A DNA stretch of 64,000 nt from CAVQFB01 sp963711675. Lineage in GTDB: Bacteria > Acidobacteriota > Terriglobia > Terriglobales > Acidobacteriaceae. Location: NCBI GenBank assembly GCA_963711675.1, contig CAVQFB010000002.1, positions 62,001 through 126,000 on the forward strand, given 5' to 3'. Below, piece by piece: positions 54,757 to 63,588 of the stretch. Position 1 is the stretch's first letter; every line of letters begins with the position of its first letter. The notes under the pieces are model-generated. The model had not been told where the DNA came from. It saw only the letters and a program-made list of their open reading frames with translations, and did no database searches. Position numbers and translations under genes: made by a program.

Positions 54757-55767
54757 CTAGAACAAAGTCATCTGCTCCTGTTCCAGCGCTTGCGGCAGAG
54801 GATAGGCCCTCTTGCTGTATCGGCGGTACTCATCGCCGATTCCGTACTTCTTCCGTAGGCTGGCCATGAGTTGCGAAATCCGCTTGCGATACGACGTCGG
54901 CAAGAACGCGCTGTCGCGGAAGCGTTGCTCATAGCTCGTGACGAGATGAGGGAAGTTCTCGCGGAGAAACGGCAGGAACACCGCTGCTGAGCACGGCTTA
55001 AGAAAGAGAGGGTTTGCGTAGATATAACGCGCACCGGCCTGGCTTGCGGCACACACGAGAGCGTCGAGATCTTTGGGTGAATCCGTAATTCCGGGCAACA
55101 CCGGGGCGCAGATCACGCCCGCACGAACTCCGGCGGCGTTGAGTTGCTGAACGGCTTGTAGGCGCAAGTCCGGCCGCGGGGCACGGGGCTCGAGAATTCT
55201 TGCGAGATCGGTGTTGACGGTTGTCACCGTGAGATTGATGAAGAGCTGGTTATGCTCTGAGATTCGCTGGAGGATATCCGTGTCGCGCAAGACCAGGCTC
55301 GATTTCGTAACCACGCCGATCTCGAGACCGCGATGCCGGGCCAGTTCCTCCATGATCGCGCGCGTGACTTCATACTTCTTCTCGGCGGGTTGGTAGGGGT
55401 CGGTGGCCGTGCCGATCGCAATCTCTTCGCCCGGCTTGACATGCCGGAGCTCTTGCCGCAACAGGTCAGCGGCGTGCTCCTTCACGTAGATCTTCTGCTC
55501 GAAGTCCACTCCGTTACGGAGTTCCATGAACTCGTGCGTATAGCGTGCGTAGCAGTACTTGCAGGCAAACTCGCAACCGCGGTAAGGATTGATGGTCCAG
55601 GCAAATGGCATACGAGCGCCAGTGCAACGATTCAGCAAAGAACGAACGGTAAGAGTGAAGTATTCGACTTCGTGCCCCTGACGAATGGACTCGCCGTTGG
55701 CTGCAAGCCGGGCAATTCCGACGAGAGGTTTCTTCTCGAGCTGGGGGAGAAGGGGAGGAGAGGCCAT
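54757..55767 (-). CDS. Radical SAM protein, spore-photoproduct-lyase-like (Rv2578c type)
   Basis: A 336-residue radical SAM enzyme with the cluster motif CEFACKYC (CxxxCxxC), preceded by NPYRGC. A GTATDPYQPAEKKY segment and TKSSLVLRDTDIL are typical of this SplB-like branch. Its substrate is unknown; SplB itself repairs spore photoproduct in DNA. ATG 55767 was chosen because the upstream extension shows no similarity and overlaps the divergent two-CW region. It is divergent from the two-CW gene at 55980. Confidence 0.85.
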   Translation of the reverse strand: MASPPLLPQLEKKPLVGIARLAANGESIRQGHEVEYFTLTVRSLLNRCTGARMPFAWTINPYRGCEFACKYCYARYTHEFMELRNGVDFEQKIYVKEHAADLLRQELRHVKPGEEIAIGTATDPYQPAEKKYEVTRAIMEELARHRGLEIGVVTKSSLVLRDTDILQRISEHNQLFINLTVTTVNTDLARILEPRAPRPDLRLQAVQQLNAAGVRAGVICAPVLPGITDSPKDLDALVCAASQAGARYIYANPLFLKPCSAAVFLPFLRENFPHLVTSYEQRFRDSAFLPTSYRKRISQLMASLRKKYGIGDEYRRYSKRAYPLPQALEQEQMTLF

Positions 55768-55979
55768 GTCGTATTCGTCTTTTGTTCGCCTATGATATGC
55801 CCGCGTGACCCGAGGGTCAAGAGACAGCTGGGAAAACAACCGGGCGGGATATGAGAGGTTCTTCGACGTAATGGTGACCTCTGGGCACCACGCAGGGCGC
55901 GAAACCACTGAAGAATGCTTGCCGTTCTGCCGATACTCGATTCTGTGTTGCTGCCAAAATTGGGATAAGGAGATAACGC

Positions 55980-56276
55980 ATGTCATTGAACTGTTGGGAA
56001 TTCAAGAAATGTGGCCGGCAACCCGGAGGCGCAAAGGCTGGGGAACTCGGAGTATGTCCGGCGGCAGTCGAGGCCCGGGTCGATGGCACCAACCGCGGCA
56101 CAAACGGAGGACGGTCCTGCTGGGCAATTGCTGGGACTCTGTGCGGAGGAAAGGTTCAGGGCATATTCGCAACAAAGCTCGCGAACTGCAAGGAGTGCGA
56201 GTTTTATACGCTGGTGACCAACGAGGAAGGCCCGGCCCTTGCCAGAGTTCGTGACGTACTAACCAAACTGTCCTAG
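55980..56276 (+). CDS. Two-CW-domain cysteine-rich small protein
   Basis: A 98-residue protein with the paired CW motifs NCWEFKKCGRQPGG and SCWAIAGTLCGG, plus CPAA and NCKECEFY. That gives about eight cysteines in a pattern suited to metal or Fe-S binding. The family (two-CW domain) is widespread in environmental bacteria; its function is unknown. AAGGAG lies 10 bases before ATG 55980. It converges with the GIDE gene. Confidence 0.78.
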   Translation: MSLNCWEFKKCGRQPGGAKAGELGVCPAAVEARVDGTNRGTNGGRSCWAIAGTLCGGKVQGIFATKLANCKECEFYTLVTNEEGPALARVRDVLTKLS

Positions 56277-56303
56277 GCCAGCCCCGAGAACTGGCTAAGC
56301 GCG

Positions 56304-57233
56304 CTAACTCCCGACCAACTGCAGTCGGAGCAGGATAAGCCACGCAGAGCCCAAGATCAGCGCGGCACCGCCCACGATATAAAGCGCGGACTCCAGACCG
56401 AGACGCCGCAGCACGTCTCGCTGGCTACGCCACGAAATAAAGAACGGCTCGTCCGGTCGTCCCCTCATCAGGACCATCGGCGGCGACAGATTAAACTCAT
56501 TCGCCGACATCATGCGCTCAGCTCTACGAGCTTGACTGGAGCCTAGCGGGGGGAGATCGATGGGAAGGGCCGCACGCCTTTGCAGGTCCGCTGCCGCGCC
56601 GCTCATGAACGCCGAGCCGGGCGGAGGGGACTCGCTGGATCCGGAAACGGGAGGGAACTCTACGCCAGGATTCTCCCGTACGGTACCGAACGCGAACAAC
56701 CGGTCACGCGGTTGAATGCAGTATTCCGCAAGCTTCGCCGGCCTCTCCCCTAACAATCCGCGGCGCCCGAGAAAGTGGCGGATCGAGCCTGTGACTGCTC
56801 CCAGCGAAGATGGGCTCGTCAGCTCTTCCGCGAACGTCTCTTGGAGTTCGAGCTCTGCTCCGCGAGGATCGATCAGAAGTTGACCAGTGCCGTCGTCGAG
56901 AAAGAATGGCACGCACAAACTTTCTTCGCCGACTTTCTTCCAGCTGGTTTTTCCCTCGGAACCTGATCCTTCCCAGGCTACGGCGCGATAGTAGTAGCAA
57001 TCCAGTTCGGAGAGCGGAGATATCAGCGTGTAAGGTCCGACGGCGGTGCCGGCTACTTCCACCGAGCCGAGCGAAACTCCGCGAACCGAAGATGTGGGCG
57101 TGTCGAGAATGCGTTCGCGCTGTTGCAGCACGCGAAACCCGCGATAGAAGACAAACCCGCCAGCTGCCATGCCGATGAGTGCCCAGACCGCAGGCTCCGC
57201 CACTAGCGATATCGGGTTTAGCGTTGCGCTCAA
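56304..57233 (-). CDS. GIDE/BAM-domain membrane protein (MUL1/MAPL-like, no RING)
   Basis: A 309-residue protein with an N-terminal membrane span (VWALIGMAAGGFVFYRGF), a GIDE/BAM region (SSVRGVSLGSVEVAGTAV, then LDCYYYRAVAWEGSGSEGKTSW and FFLDDGTGQLLIDPRGAELEL) and a C-terminal span (ALYIVGGAALILGSAWLILL). Eukaryotic MUL1/MAPL has the same BAM domain between two spans followed by a RING; here the RING is absent. TTG 57233 is used with GGAG upstream. The bacterial function is not established. Confidence 0.78.
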   Translation of the reverse strand: MSATLNPISLVAEPAVWALIGMAAGGFVFYRGFRVLQQRERILDTPTSSVRGVSLGSVEVAGTAVGPYTLISPLSELDCYYYRAVAWEGSGSEGKTSWKKVGEESLCVPFFLDDGTGQLLIDPRGAELELQETFAEELTSPSSLGAVTGSIRHFLGRRGLLGERPAKLAEYCIQPRDRLFAFGTVRENPGVEFPPVSGSSESPPPGSAFMSGAAADLQRRAALPIDLPPLGSSQARRAERMMSANEFNLSPPMVLMRGRPDEPFFISWRSQRDVLRRLGLESALYIVGGAALILGSAWLILLRLQLVGS

Positions 57234-57278
57234 TCCCGGGTTTTCTCCAGGTTGCTCGCTGCAACGAGAGCAGGCAGA

Positions 57279-58763
57279 CTACTGACTTGAGTTTCCGGGC
57301 GGTCCCGGTTTTTGCGCAGGTTCGCCCGGCGGCGGAGGAATGGTGATATCGATTGGTGTCACGGTGCCCAGCGAGGATAGCGGCTTGTCGAACTCACCTG
57401 TATTACCCACCACCAGAACCGCAAGCTGATCTTTGTGTACATACTTAGTGGCGACGCGCGCTACATCCGCAGCCGTGACTTTCTCAATGCCCGTACGATA
57501 GCGCTCCAGAAAGTCTGCCGGGTATCCATAGAATTCGTACGCCATGCGCTCGTGAAGAACTTTTTCGGGCGAGTCGAAGTTAAAGATGAACGAATTGAGG
57601 ATGCCATCCTTGGCACGCTTGATCTCTTCGTCATTGATCGGATTCTTCTGCAGATCGTCGATATCCTCGTACAGCGCCTGAATCGCTTCCACCGTGCTCT
57701 GGCTCTTGGTCCCAATGGCCATGCGAGTGATGCCGACGTGATCGTAGGCAGTGCCGACACCGCCGCCGACTCCATACGCCAGACCGCGCTTGGTTCGAAT
57801 GTCTTTGAACAGCCGCGAGGAGAAACCGCCGCCGAAGGCCTCATTGAACACTTCGACCGCGTAGTAGTCAGGGTTGTCGCGGCGAATGCCCAGGGCCACC
57901 ATGCGAATGTTGCTCTGGTTCACGTCTTTTTTCTCGACCAGATAGTAGCCAGGCTTGGCCGGATGAAACGCAATGTCTTGCTTCTTCGAGGCAGGACCCT
58001 TTGCCCACGAGCCGAACGCTTCGCGCAGCTTCGTTTCCATGACGGCGGAGTCGAAATCGCCGGTGACCCCGATAATCATGTTGTTGGGGTAGACGTGCTC
58101 CTTGTGCCAGTTGAAGAGATCCTGCTGAGTGATCGCGGCGATTGTGGCGTATTCGGGCACGCGGGTGTAGGGATTGTCGGGGCCGTAAGCCAGTTTCTGC
58201 GCTTCGCGGGAGACGATTTCCGAAACATCATCGTTGCGGCGCGAAATGGAATCGAAGGCATTCTTTTGGGACAGGTCGAGTTTGTCGGCGCGGAAGGCGG
58301 GGTCCTTCAGCAGGTCGACAAAAACCTTGAAGACATCGTCGAAGTCACCCTTGAGGCATGACAATCCGATGGTGGTCGAGTCCCCGCCACCGCTGGTTTC
58401 AACCTTGGCAGCGCGCGCTTCAAGGAAGTCGTCGAGTTCGTCGCCGGTCTTGCTCTTGGTGCCGCCGGTGCGCCACACGTCGCCATAGATGTCAATGAGT
58501 CCGGCCTTGCTTGCGGGTTCCTCGCGTGAGCCACCGCGGATGCGCGCCGTTCCACCAATCAAGGGGAGCTCGTGATCTTCCTGCAGGAAAAACACCAGCC
58601 CATTGGGCAGGACGATGCGTTTCGGCTCCTGCGGCTTAAATGCCGGAAGAGGCGGAATCTTGATCTGCTGCCATTCGGCGGTTTGTGCTGCTGAGGGCAG
58701 CGCAGCCGTGAGCGCGCCAAGGATCAGTAGAGGCAGCGCGAAGTGGAAAGAGAGCCTTTTCAT
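57279..58763 (-). CDS. M16-family peptidase, probably inactive partner
   Basis: A 494-residue secreted pitrilysin-fold protein with a signal peptide. It begins IVLPNGLVFFLQEDHELPLIGGTARIRGGSREEP (family start), but the zinc motif HxxEH is replaced by DIYGDVW. The R/Y motif region of the second half is kept (GGGFSSRLFKDIRTKRGLAYGVGG). Such zinc-less M16 proteins pair with an active subunit, as in mitochondrial processing peptidase. Its ATG overlaps the stop of the upstream active M16 gene by 4 bp. The tail is Pro-rich (PPPPGEPAQKPGPPGN). Confidence 0.85.
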   Translation of the reverse strand: MKRLSFHFALPLLILGALTAALPSAAQTAEWQQIKIPPLPAFKPQEPKRIVLPNGLVFFLQEDHELPLIGGTARIRGGSREEPASKAGLIDIYGDVWRTGGTKSKTGDELDDFLEARAAKVETSGGGDSTTIGLSCLKGDFDDVFKVFVDLLKDPAFRADKLDLSQKNAFDSISRRNDDVSEIVSREAQKLAYGPDNPYTRVPEYATIAAITQQDLFNWHKEHVYPNNMIIGVTGDFDSAVMETKLREAFGSWAKGPASKKQDIAFHPAKPGYYLVEKKDVNQSNIRMVALGIRRDNPDYYAVEVFNEAFGGGFSSRLFKDIRTKRGLAYGVGGGVGTAYDHVGITRMAIGTKSQSTVEAIQALYEDIDDLQKNPINDEEIKRAKDGILNSFIFNFDSPEKVLHERMAYEFYGYPADFLERYRTGIEKVTAADVARVATKYVHKDQLAVLVVGNTGEFDKPLSSLGTVTPIDITIPPPPGEPAQKPGPPGNSSQ

Positions 58764-60295
58764 TGCGCACCTCCCTGCGAGCCGGCAGAAGCAGGCATCG
58801 TCGTCTCAATGATCCCTACGGTGCGATTCTCCGGGACGAAGGTTGCGTTGGCCACACGCCGGATATCGGCTTTGGTCACCTGGTCGATGCGATCGACGGA
58901 TCGAAACAGTTCTCGCCAGTCGTCGTAGCGGGACTGGTAAGCGCCAATCTGGAGCGCCAGACCCTGGTTGTCGGCGAGACCACGCAACAGGTCGGCCTTG
59001 GCGCGAGTCTTGATCATCTTGAGTTCTTCGTCGCTAATGTCTTCCTTCTTCAACCTTTCGATTTCGACGTGAATAGCGTCCTCCATCTCTTTTGTAGTGT
59101 GGCCCGGGAGGGGGAAGGCGTAGAAGGCGAAGAGGTGCGGATATTTATTGCCGGGCAAGCCGGAGAATCCAGCCGAGTACGCCGCAATTTTCTTGTCACG
59201 CACCAGGGCACGGTAGAGTCGCGACGTGCGGCCGTTCGAGATCAGGTCCGCGATCGCGTCATAGACCGCGTCGTCCTTGCTGCGGTAGTCGGGCCGGTGA
59301 TAGCCCTCGAGATACAGGGGCTGCGATTGGTCATGCAGGACGACACGGCGCTCTGAATTCTGAGGTGGCTCGGTGGTGGTGCGCTCGTCCGGAGCGGGGG
59401 CGGAAGGAATGCGCCCAAAGTATTTCTCGATCACCGGCATGGTCTCGCTGGCTTTGACGTCACCCACTACCGCCACTACCATGTTCGACGGAATGTAGTA
59501 TTCGTGGAAAAAATGCTCCGCGTCGGTGGCAGAAAACGTATTCAGGTCCGACATCCATCCGATCGTGGGTCGATGGTATTCGTGCGCCTGAAACGCCGCC
59601 GTCACGAACTGTTCCAGCAAGCGTCCAACGGGATTGCTGTCGGTGCGCATGCGCCTCTCTTCGATCACGACGTTGCGCTCCTTGTAGAATTCGCGCATGA
59701 CGGGCTGGATGAAGCGTTCCGATTCCAGATAGGCCCACAACTCCAGCCGGTTCGACGGGAACGAATAGTGATAGCCGGTTTCGTCGTCGTTGGTAAAGGC
59801 ATTCATGCCCTCGCCGCCTTCCTGCTCGACGATCTGGCCGAACTCGTTGGGCTTGACATATTGATCGGCTGATTTGATCGCGTCCTGCCAGGCTTTCTGC
59901 AGGTCTTTCAATTTCTGACCGTTCCGTCCCGCCGGCTTGTCGCGCTCCGCGATGTAAGCGGCATAGGCCGTTTCTACCTTCGCCAGCGCGATCTTCTCGG
60001 CAGGGTAGTCGGTCGTGCCGATTTTGTCGGTGCCCTTGAAGGCCATGTGTTCAAACATGTGCGCCAGACCGGTCTTGCCCAGCGGATCTTGTGCGGAGCC
60101 GGCGTCCACGTGAGTGAAGAAGGAAAAAACCGGTGCCTCAGGCCGCTCGCAGATCACCACAGTCAACCCATTCGCCAGTTTCTTGACGGTGATTCGCTTC
60201 TCGAAGGAAGCCAGATCCTGAGCTGCAGCCAGCAATGACCACAGCAGGCAAAAGAGAACCAGAGCAGATGAACTTCTAGAAATGCGCCTTCTCAT
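58760..60295 (-). CDS. M16-family zinc peptidase, active subunit
   Basis: A 511-residue secreted zinc metallopeptidase. A signal peptide (about 26 residues) is followed by ANGLTVVICERPEAPVFSFFTHVDAGS, the zinc motif HMFEH (H79, E82, H83) in GLAHMFEHMAFKGT and the distal glutamate region GGEGMNAFTNDDETGYHYSFP. The second half keeps NGRTSRLYRALVRDKKIA. It is first of the two-gene M16 operon, with a 4 bp overlap to the zinc-less partner. It is probably periplasmic or outer-membrane attached, degrading peptides. Confidence 0.9.
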   Translation of the reverse strand: MRRRISRSSSALVLFCLLWSLLAAAQDLASFEKRITVKKLANGLTVVICERPEAPVFSFFTHVDAGSAQDPLGKTGLAHMFEHMAFKGTDKIGTTDYPAEKIALAKVETAYAAYIAERDKPAGRNGQKLKDLQKAWQDAIKSADQYVKPNEFGQIVEQEGGEGMNAFTNDDETGYHYSFPSNRLELWAYLESERFIQPVMREFYKERNVVIEERRMRTDSNPVGRLLEQFVTAAFQAHEYHRPTIGWMSDLNTFSATDAEHFFHEYYIPSNMVVAVVGDVKASETMPVIEKYFGRIPSAPAPDERTTTEPPQNSERRVVLHDQSQPLYLEGYHRPDYRSKDDAVYDAIADLISNGRTSRLYRALVRDKKIAAYSAGFSGLPGNKYPHLFAFYAFPLPGHTTKEMEDAIHVEIERLKKEDISDEELKMIKTRAKADLLRGLADNQGLALQIGAYQSRYDDWRELFRSVDRIDQVTKADIRRVANATFVPENRTVGIIETTMPASAGSQGGAQ

Positions 60296-60482
60296 CAGAC
60301 CTCCACACGGTTAGCAGCCAAATATCGGGAGAATTTTGAAGTTACGTGGCGGGAAGGGAAGTTGTCAAACCGCGGCAGGACCTTGGGAGGGCACGCACGC
60401 TGCACGCCGGCGCAACTATACTAGACGCCTTTACATCTCATTAGCCTCGCGATGATCCAGGGGCGAGGCAGGCGAGGGATTC

Positions 60483-61562
60483 GTGGAGACTGGCCAAGTC
60501 GTCGATATCGAGGGCAGGCACCTGAAACTTTCGAATCTCGACAAGGTTCTTTATCCAGCCGCCGGATTCACTAAAGGCCAGGTCATCGATTATTACGCGC
60601 GCATCGCGCCGGTTCTGCTGCCACACTTAGCCGGACGCGCACTGACCATGAAGCGCTACCCTGGGGGCGTGGATGAAGAATACTTCTACGAAAAGAATGC
60701 GCCCAAGCACCGGCCTGACTGGGTGAAGACGGCTCCGGTCTGGAGCCGGCATAACCGGCGCAACGTCGACTTCATCCTTGCCGAGGACCTTCCCACGCTG
60801 GTTTGGCTGGCGAATCTGGCGTCGCTCGAATTGCATCCTTCGCTCTCACTGGCTCAGGACGTCAAATGTCCGACGATGATTGTCTTCGATCTCGATCCTG
60901 GGCCGCCGGCGAACATTGTTCAGTGCGCACAGGTCGGCGTGTGGGTGCGCGATATTTTCGGCCACTTCGGCCTGCAGAGTTTTCCGAAAACGTCAGGATC
61001 GAAGGGGCTTCAGATCTATGTGCCCCTCAATACTCCAACGACCTACGAAAAGACCAAGCCTTTCGCCAACGCAGTGGCCCGCTTGCTCGAGCACGAGCAT
61101 CCGGGCCTCGTCGTTTCCGACATGAAGAAGGAAGTTCGTACGAACAAAGTGTTCGTGGATTGGAGCCAGAACGACGAACACAAGACCACTGTATCGGTCT
61201 ACTCGCTTCGAGCGCGTGAACACCCAACGGCGTCGACGCCAGTAAGCTGGTCCGAGGTCGAAGCGCTGGTGAAGAAAAAGGATCCGAAGATGCTGGTGTT
61301 CGAGGCTCCCGAGGTTCTGAGGCGGGCAGAAAAGTTGGGTGATCTGTTTGAACCGGTGCTGAAGCTCAAGCAAAAACTGCCGGAGTTGGCGAACCTTGGG
61401 GCCACAGCGCCGGAAAAAGACAGAATGCCGGCCGCTGTCGAAGCTAAGGCTGAAGAGCGTGCGGACGCCAAAGTTAGAAGCTCAAGGCCGATCTCGAGCA
61501 AAGCTGCGAAGCCACGAGGGAAGAAGAAATCTGCGGAGGAGAGACCGAGACCTAGGCGATGA
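60483..61562 (+). CDS. Stand-alone LigD-type DNA polymerase/primase domain protein
   Basis: A 359-residue PrimPol-fold protein like the polymerase module of bacterial NHEJ ligase LigD. It begins with LSNLDKVLYPAAGFTKGQVIDYYARIAP, has the metal-binding FDLDPG (DxD) and the third acidic residue in VFVDWSQN. The second primase motif reads SGSKGLQIYVPL, with Gln where the sxH motif has His. A Lys/Arg-rich tail (about 320-359) may bind DNA. Neither a ligase domain nor Ku is in the window. It starts at GTG 60483. Confidence 0.85.
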   Translation: METGQVVDIEGRHLKLSNLDKVLYPAAGFTKGQVIDYYARIAPVLLPHLAGRALTMKRYPGGVDEEYFYEKNAPKHRPDWVKTAPVWSRHNRRNVDFILAEDLPTLVWLANLASLELHPSLSLAQDVKCPTMIVFDLDPGPPANIVQCAQVGVWVRDIFGHFGLQSFPKTSGSKGLQIYVPLNTPTTYEKTKPFANAVARLLEHEHPGLVVSDMKKEVRTNKVFVDWSQNDEHKTTVSVYSLRAREHPTASTPVSWSEVEALVKKKDPKMLVFEAPEVLRRAEKLGDLFEPVLKLKQKLPELANLGATAPEKDRMPAAVEAKAEERADAKVRSSRPISSKAAKPRGKKKSAEERPRPRR

Positions 61563-61602
61563 CCCGCGGTCTGGGTTACGCTAATCTGGAGTGGGGCGAA
61601 CT

Positions 61603-61764
61603 ATGACAGAACAGGTAGAACTGGAATGCGAAGGTTGCGGTGCAACTTTCCGCGGGTTTCTCGAAGAGATGGCTGCGAAGAATGAGAAGGTCCTCTGCCC
61701 GAAGTGCATCGCGAACTGTCCTCCTCCTCGTAAAGAGGGCGAGCCGCAAAACTCCGTCCATTAA
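61603..61764 (+). CDS. Small zinc-ribbon protein
   Basis: A 53-residue protein with CEGCG and CPKC pairs (CxxC...CxxC) about 20 residues apart, a one-zinc ribbon, then another Cys and a proline-rich tail. GGAG lies 11 bases before ATG 61603. No family name is recognised. It sits between the LigD-type gene and the DUF72 gene on the same strand, close enough to be co-transcribed. Confidence 0.65.
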   Translation: MTEQVELECEGCGATFRGFLEEMAAKNEKVLCPKCIANCPPPRKEGEPQNSVH

Positions 61765-61800
61765 CCTGTGATACAACGTCTTCCCTGAGGTTCAGTCGGA

Positions 61801-62518
61801 ATGGCGCAATTCTTTGCGGGCACATCGGGCTGGGCGTATCCAAGCTGGAAGCCCGATTTCTATCCCGAGAAGCTGCCGCAGAAGAATTTTCTCAAACATT
61901 ACTCGACCCAGCTGAACACGGTTGAGGTGAACTTCAGTTTTCGCCAGCTCCTGAAGGAAACCACGATCCAGAAGTGGATCGCCGAGTCGCCGGACGGATT
62001 TCGCTTCGGCGTTAAAGCCCATCAGGTGATCACGCACATCAAGCGGCTGAAGGACAGCGAGGAGTTCGTAAAACGCTTCCTGGGCACGATCGAGGGACTT
62101 GGCCCAGGTCAAGAAACTGGGTCCGGTTCTGTTTCAGCTTCCGCCCAACCTGAAGTCGAACTCGGAAGTTCTGCAGAATTTCCTATATGCGCTGCCTCGC
62201 GGCCTTTGCGCTGCTTTCGAATTCCGTCACGATTCCTGGCTAACCGACGAAACGTTCACTGCCCTGCGCGACCGGGAATTGCGCTTTGCGTCGCTGAAAA
62301 CGAAGACCGAACCACTCCGGATGTGGTAACGGCTCCTTATTGTTATTACCGCTTTCGCAAACCGAATTACACGGCCGAAGAGCGGGCTGCCATGACGGCT
62401 CGTATTCGGGAACACCTTGAGTGCCGGTCGCGACGTCTACGCCTACTTCAAGCACGAAGAAACGCCGGAGGGCGCGCTGTACGCGGTGGAGATGCTGAAG
62501 GCGATCACGGGGAAGTAG
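61801..62518 (+). pseudogene. DUF72 (YecE-like) protein, frameshifted three times
   Basis: DUF72 proteins are TIM-barrel proteins of unknown function. The start is clean (GTSGWAYPSWKPDFYPEKLP, FSFRQL, GFRFGVKAHQVITHIKRL). The frame then changes near 62102 (one extra G, into AQVKKLGPVLFQLPPNLK and FEFRHDSWL), near 62285-62290 (one missing base, into VAENEDRTTPDVVTAPYCYYRFRKPNYT) and near 62415 (one extra base, into SAGRDVYAYFKHEETPEGALYA), ending at TAG 62518. All pieces are full-length for the family and free of stops. Each break is one base at a short homopolymer, so sequencing error is a live alternative. Confidence 0.82.
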
Positions 62519-62572
62519 TTCTGACCTGAATAGTCTGTATCCCGCTCAACACTTTTCACAACGTCCGATAAC

Positions 62573-63508
62573 TTGCATACTCAAGCCGTGCCGTCCGACG
62601 CCAATGCCGCCATTCTCTCCTCTTTCCTTGACTACCTGAAGATCGAGAAGGGACTGGCTCGGCTCACGATCAGCGCCTACACCACAGATATCGTCCAATT
62701 CGCCGAATTTCTGGAGAAGCGAAAGCGCGTTCTGACTACTGCGCGGCGGAATGATGTCCGCGACTTTATCCAACAACTTTTTTCCAATCAGGTAGACGGT
62801 CGCTCGGTGGGACGAAAGCTCTCTGCATTGCGCCACTTGTACCGCTATCTATTGCTCGACAAAAAGATCGATCACGATCCAACGCTCAACATTGATTCCC
62901 CGAAGCAATGGAAGGTACTGCCCAAATCCCTGGCACGCGACGAGATGGACACGATCCTGGTCGCCCGCCGCCCGGTGCGGGACAACCGCCTGGCGGTCGC
63001 GATTTCTGCGCGAGATCACGCCATGCTTGAAGTTTTCTATGCGGGCGCGTTGCGGGTTTCGGAATTGATCGGCGTGAAGCTTGAAGACTTGAAGCTCGAT
63101 CTCGGATATCTCCTGGTGCGAGGCAAGGGCGATAAAGAGAGGATCGTGCCCCTGGGAAAATCGGCGCAAGATTCGCTGACCGAATACTTGCACGAGCCGC
63201 GCGGAATTCTAGCGGCGGGGAAGACCGCGCCTTTTCTTTTTATCGCCCGGGGAGCGCGGAGGCTGAGCCGCCAGCGCGTCTGGCAGATGGTGCAGGCAGC
63301 GTCACTCGCGACCGGGCGTAAGGTCTCGCCCCACATGCTTCGCCACTCCTGCGCCACGCATATGGTGGAGAACGGCGCCGACCTGCGTACGGTGCAAACC
63401 ATTCTCGGCCACGCCGACATTTCGACCACTCAGGTTTACACGCATCTGGCGCTGGACCGTCTGAAGAACGTGTATCAGAAGCACCATCCGAGAGCGAAGG
63501 CCCGATGA
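62573..63508 (+). CDS. xerD: Tyrosine recombinase XerD/XerC
   Basis: A site-specific recombinase that resolves chromosome dimers at dif with its partner. The SAM-like N-terminal domain (residues 14-95) includes LTISAYTTDIVQFAEFL and RKLSALRHLYRYLL. The catalytic domain holds R161 (ALRVSEL), K in GKGDKER, HMLRHS, LGHADIS and the nucleophile Y289 (VYTHLAL). At 311 residues it is standard. TTG 62573 is the chosen start. A second Xer gene begins 80 bp downstream on the same strand. Confidence 0.9.
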   Translation: MHTQAVPSDANAAILSSFLDYLKIEKGLARLTISAYTTDIVQFAEFLEKRKRVLTTARRNDVRDFIQQLFSNQVDGRSVGRKLSALRHLYRYLLLDKKIDHDPTLNIDSPKQWKVLPKSLARDEMDTILVARRPVRDNRLAVAISARDHAMLEVFYAGALRVSELIGVKLEDLKLDLGYLLVRGKGDKERIVPLGKSAQDSLTEYLHEPRGILAAGKTAPFLFIARGARRLSRQRVWQMVQAASLATGRKVSPHMLRHSCATHMVENGADLRTVQTILGHADISTTQVYTHLALDRLKNVYQKHHPRAKAR

Positions 63509-63588
63509 AGAGAGCAGCGGAATTGTCTTGACCACGGAGGCACAGAGGCCCGGAACGACGCGGGTTCTTCATTAACACTGAAGCACAA

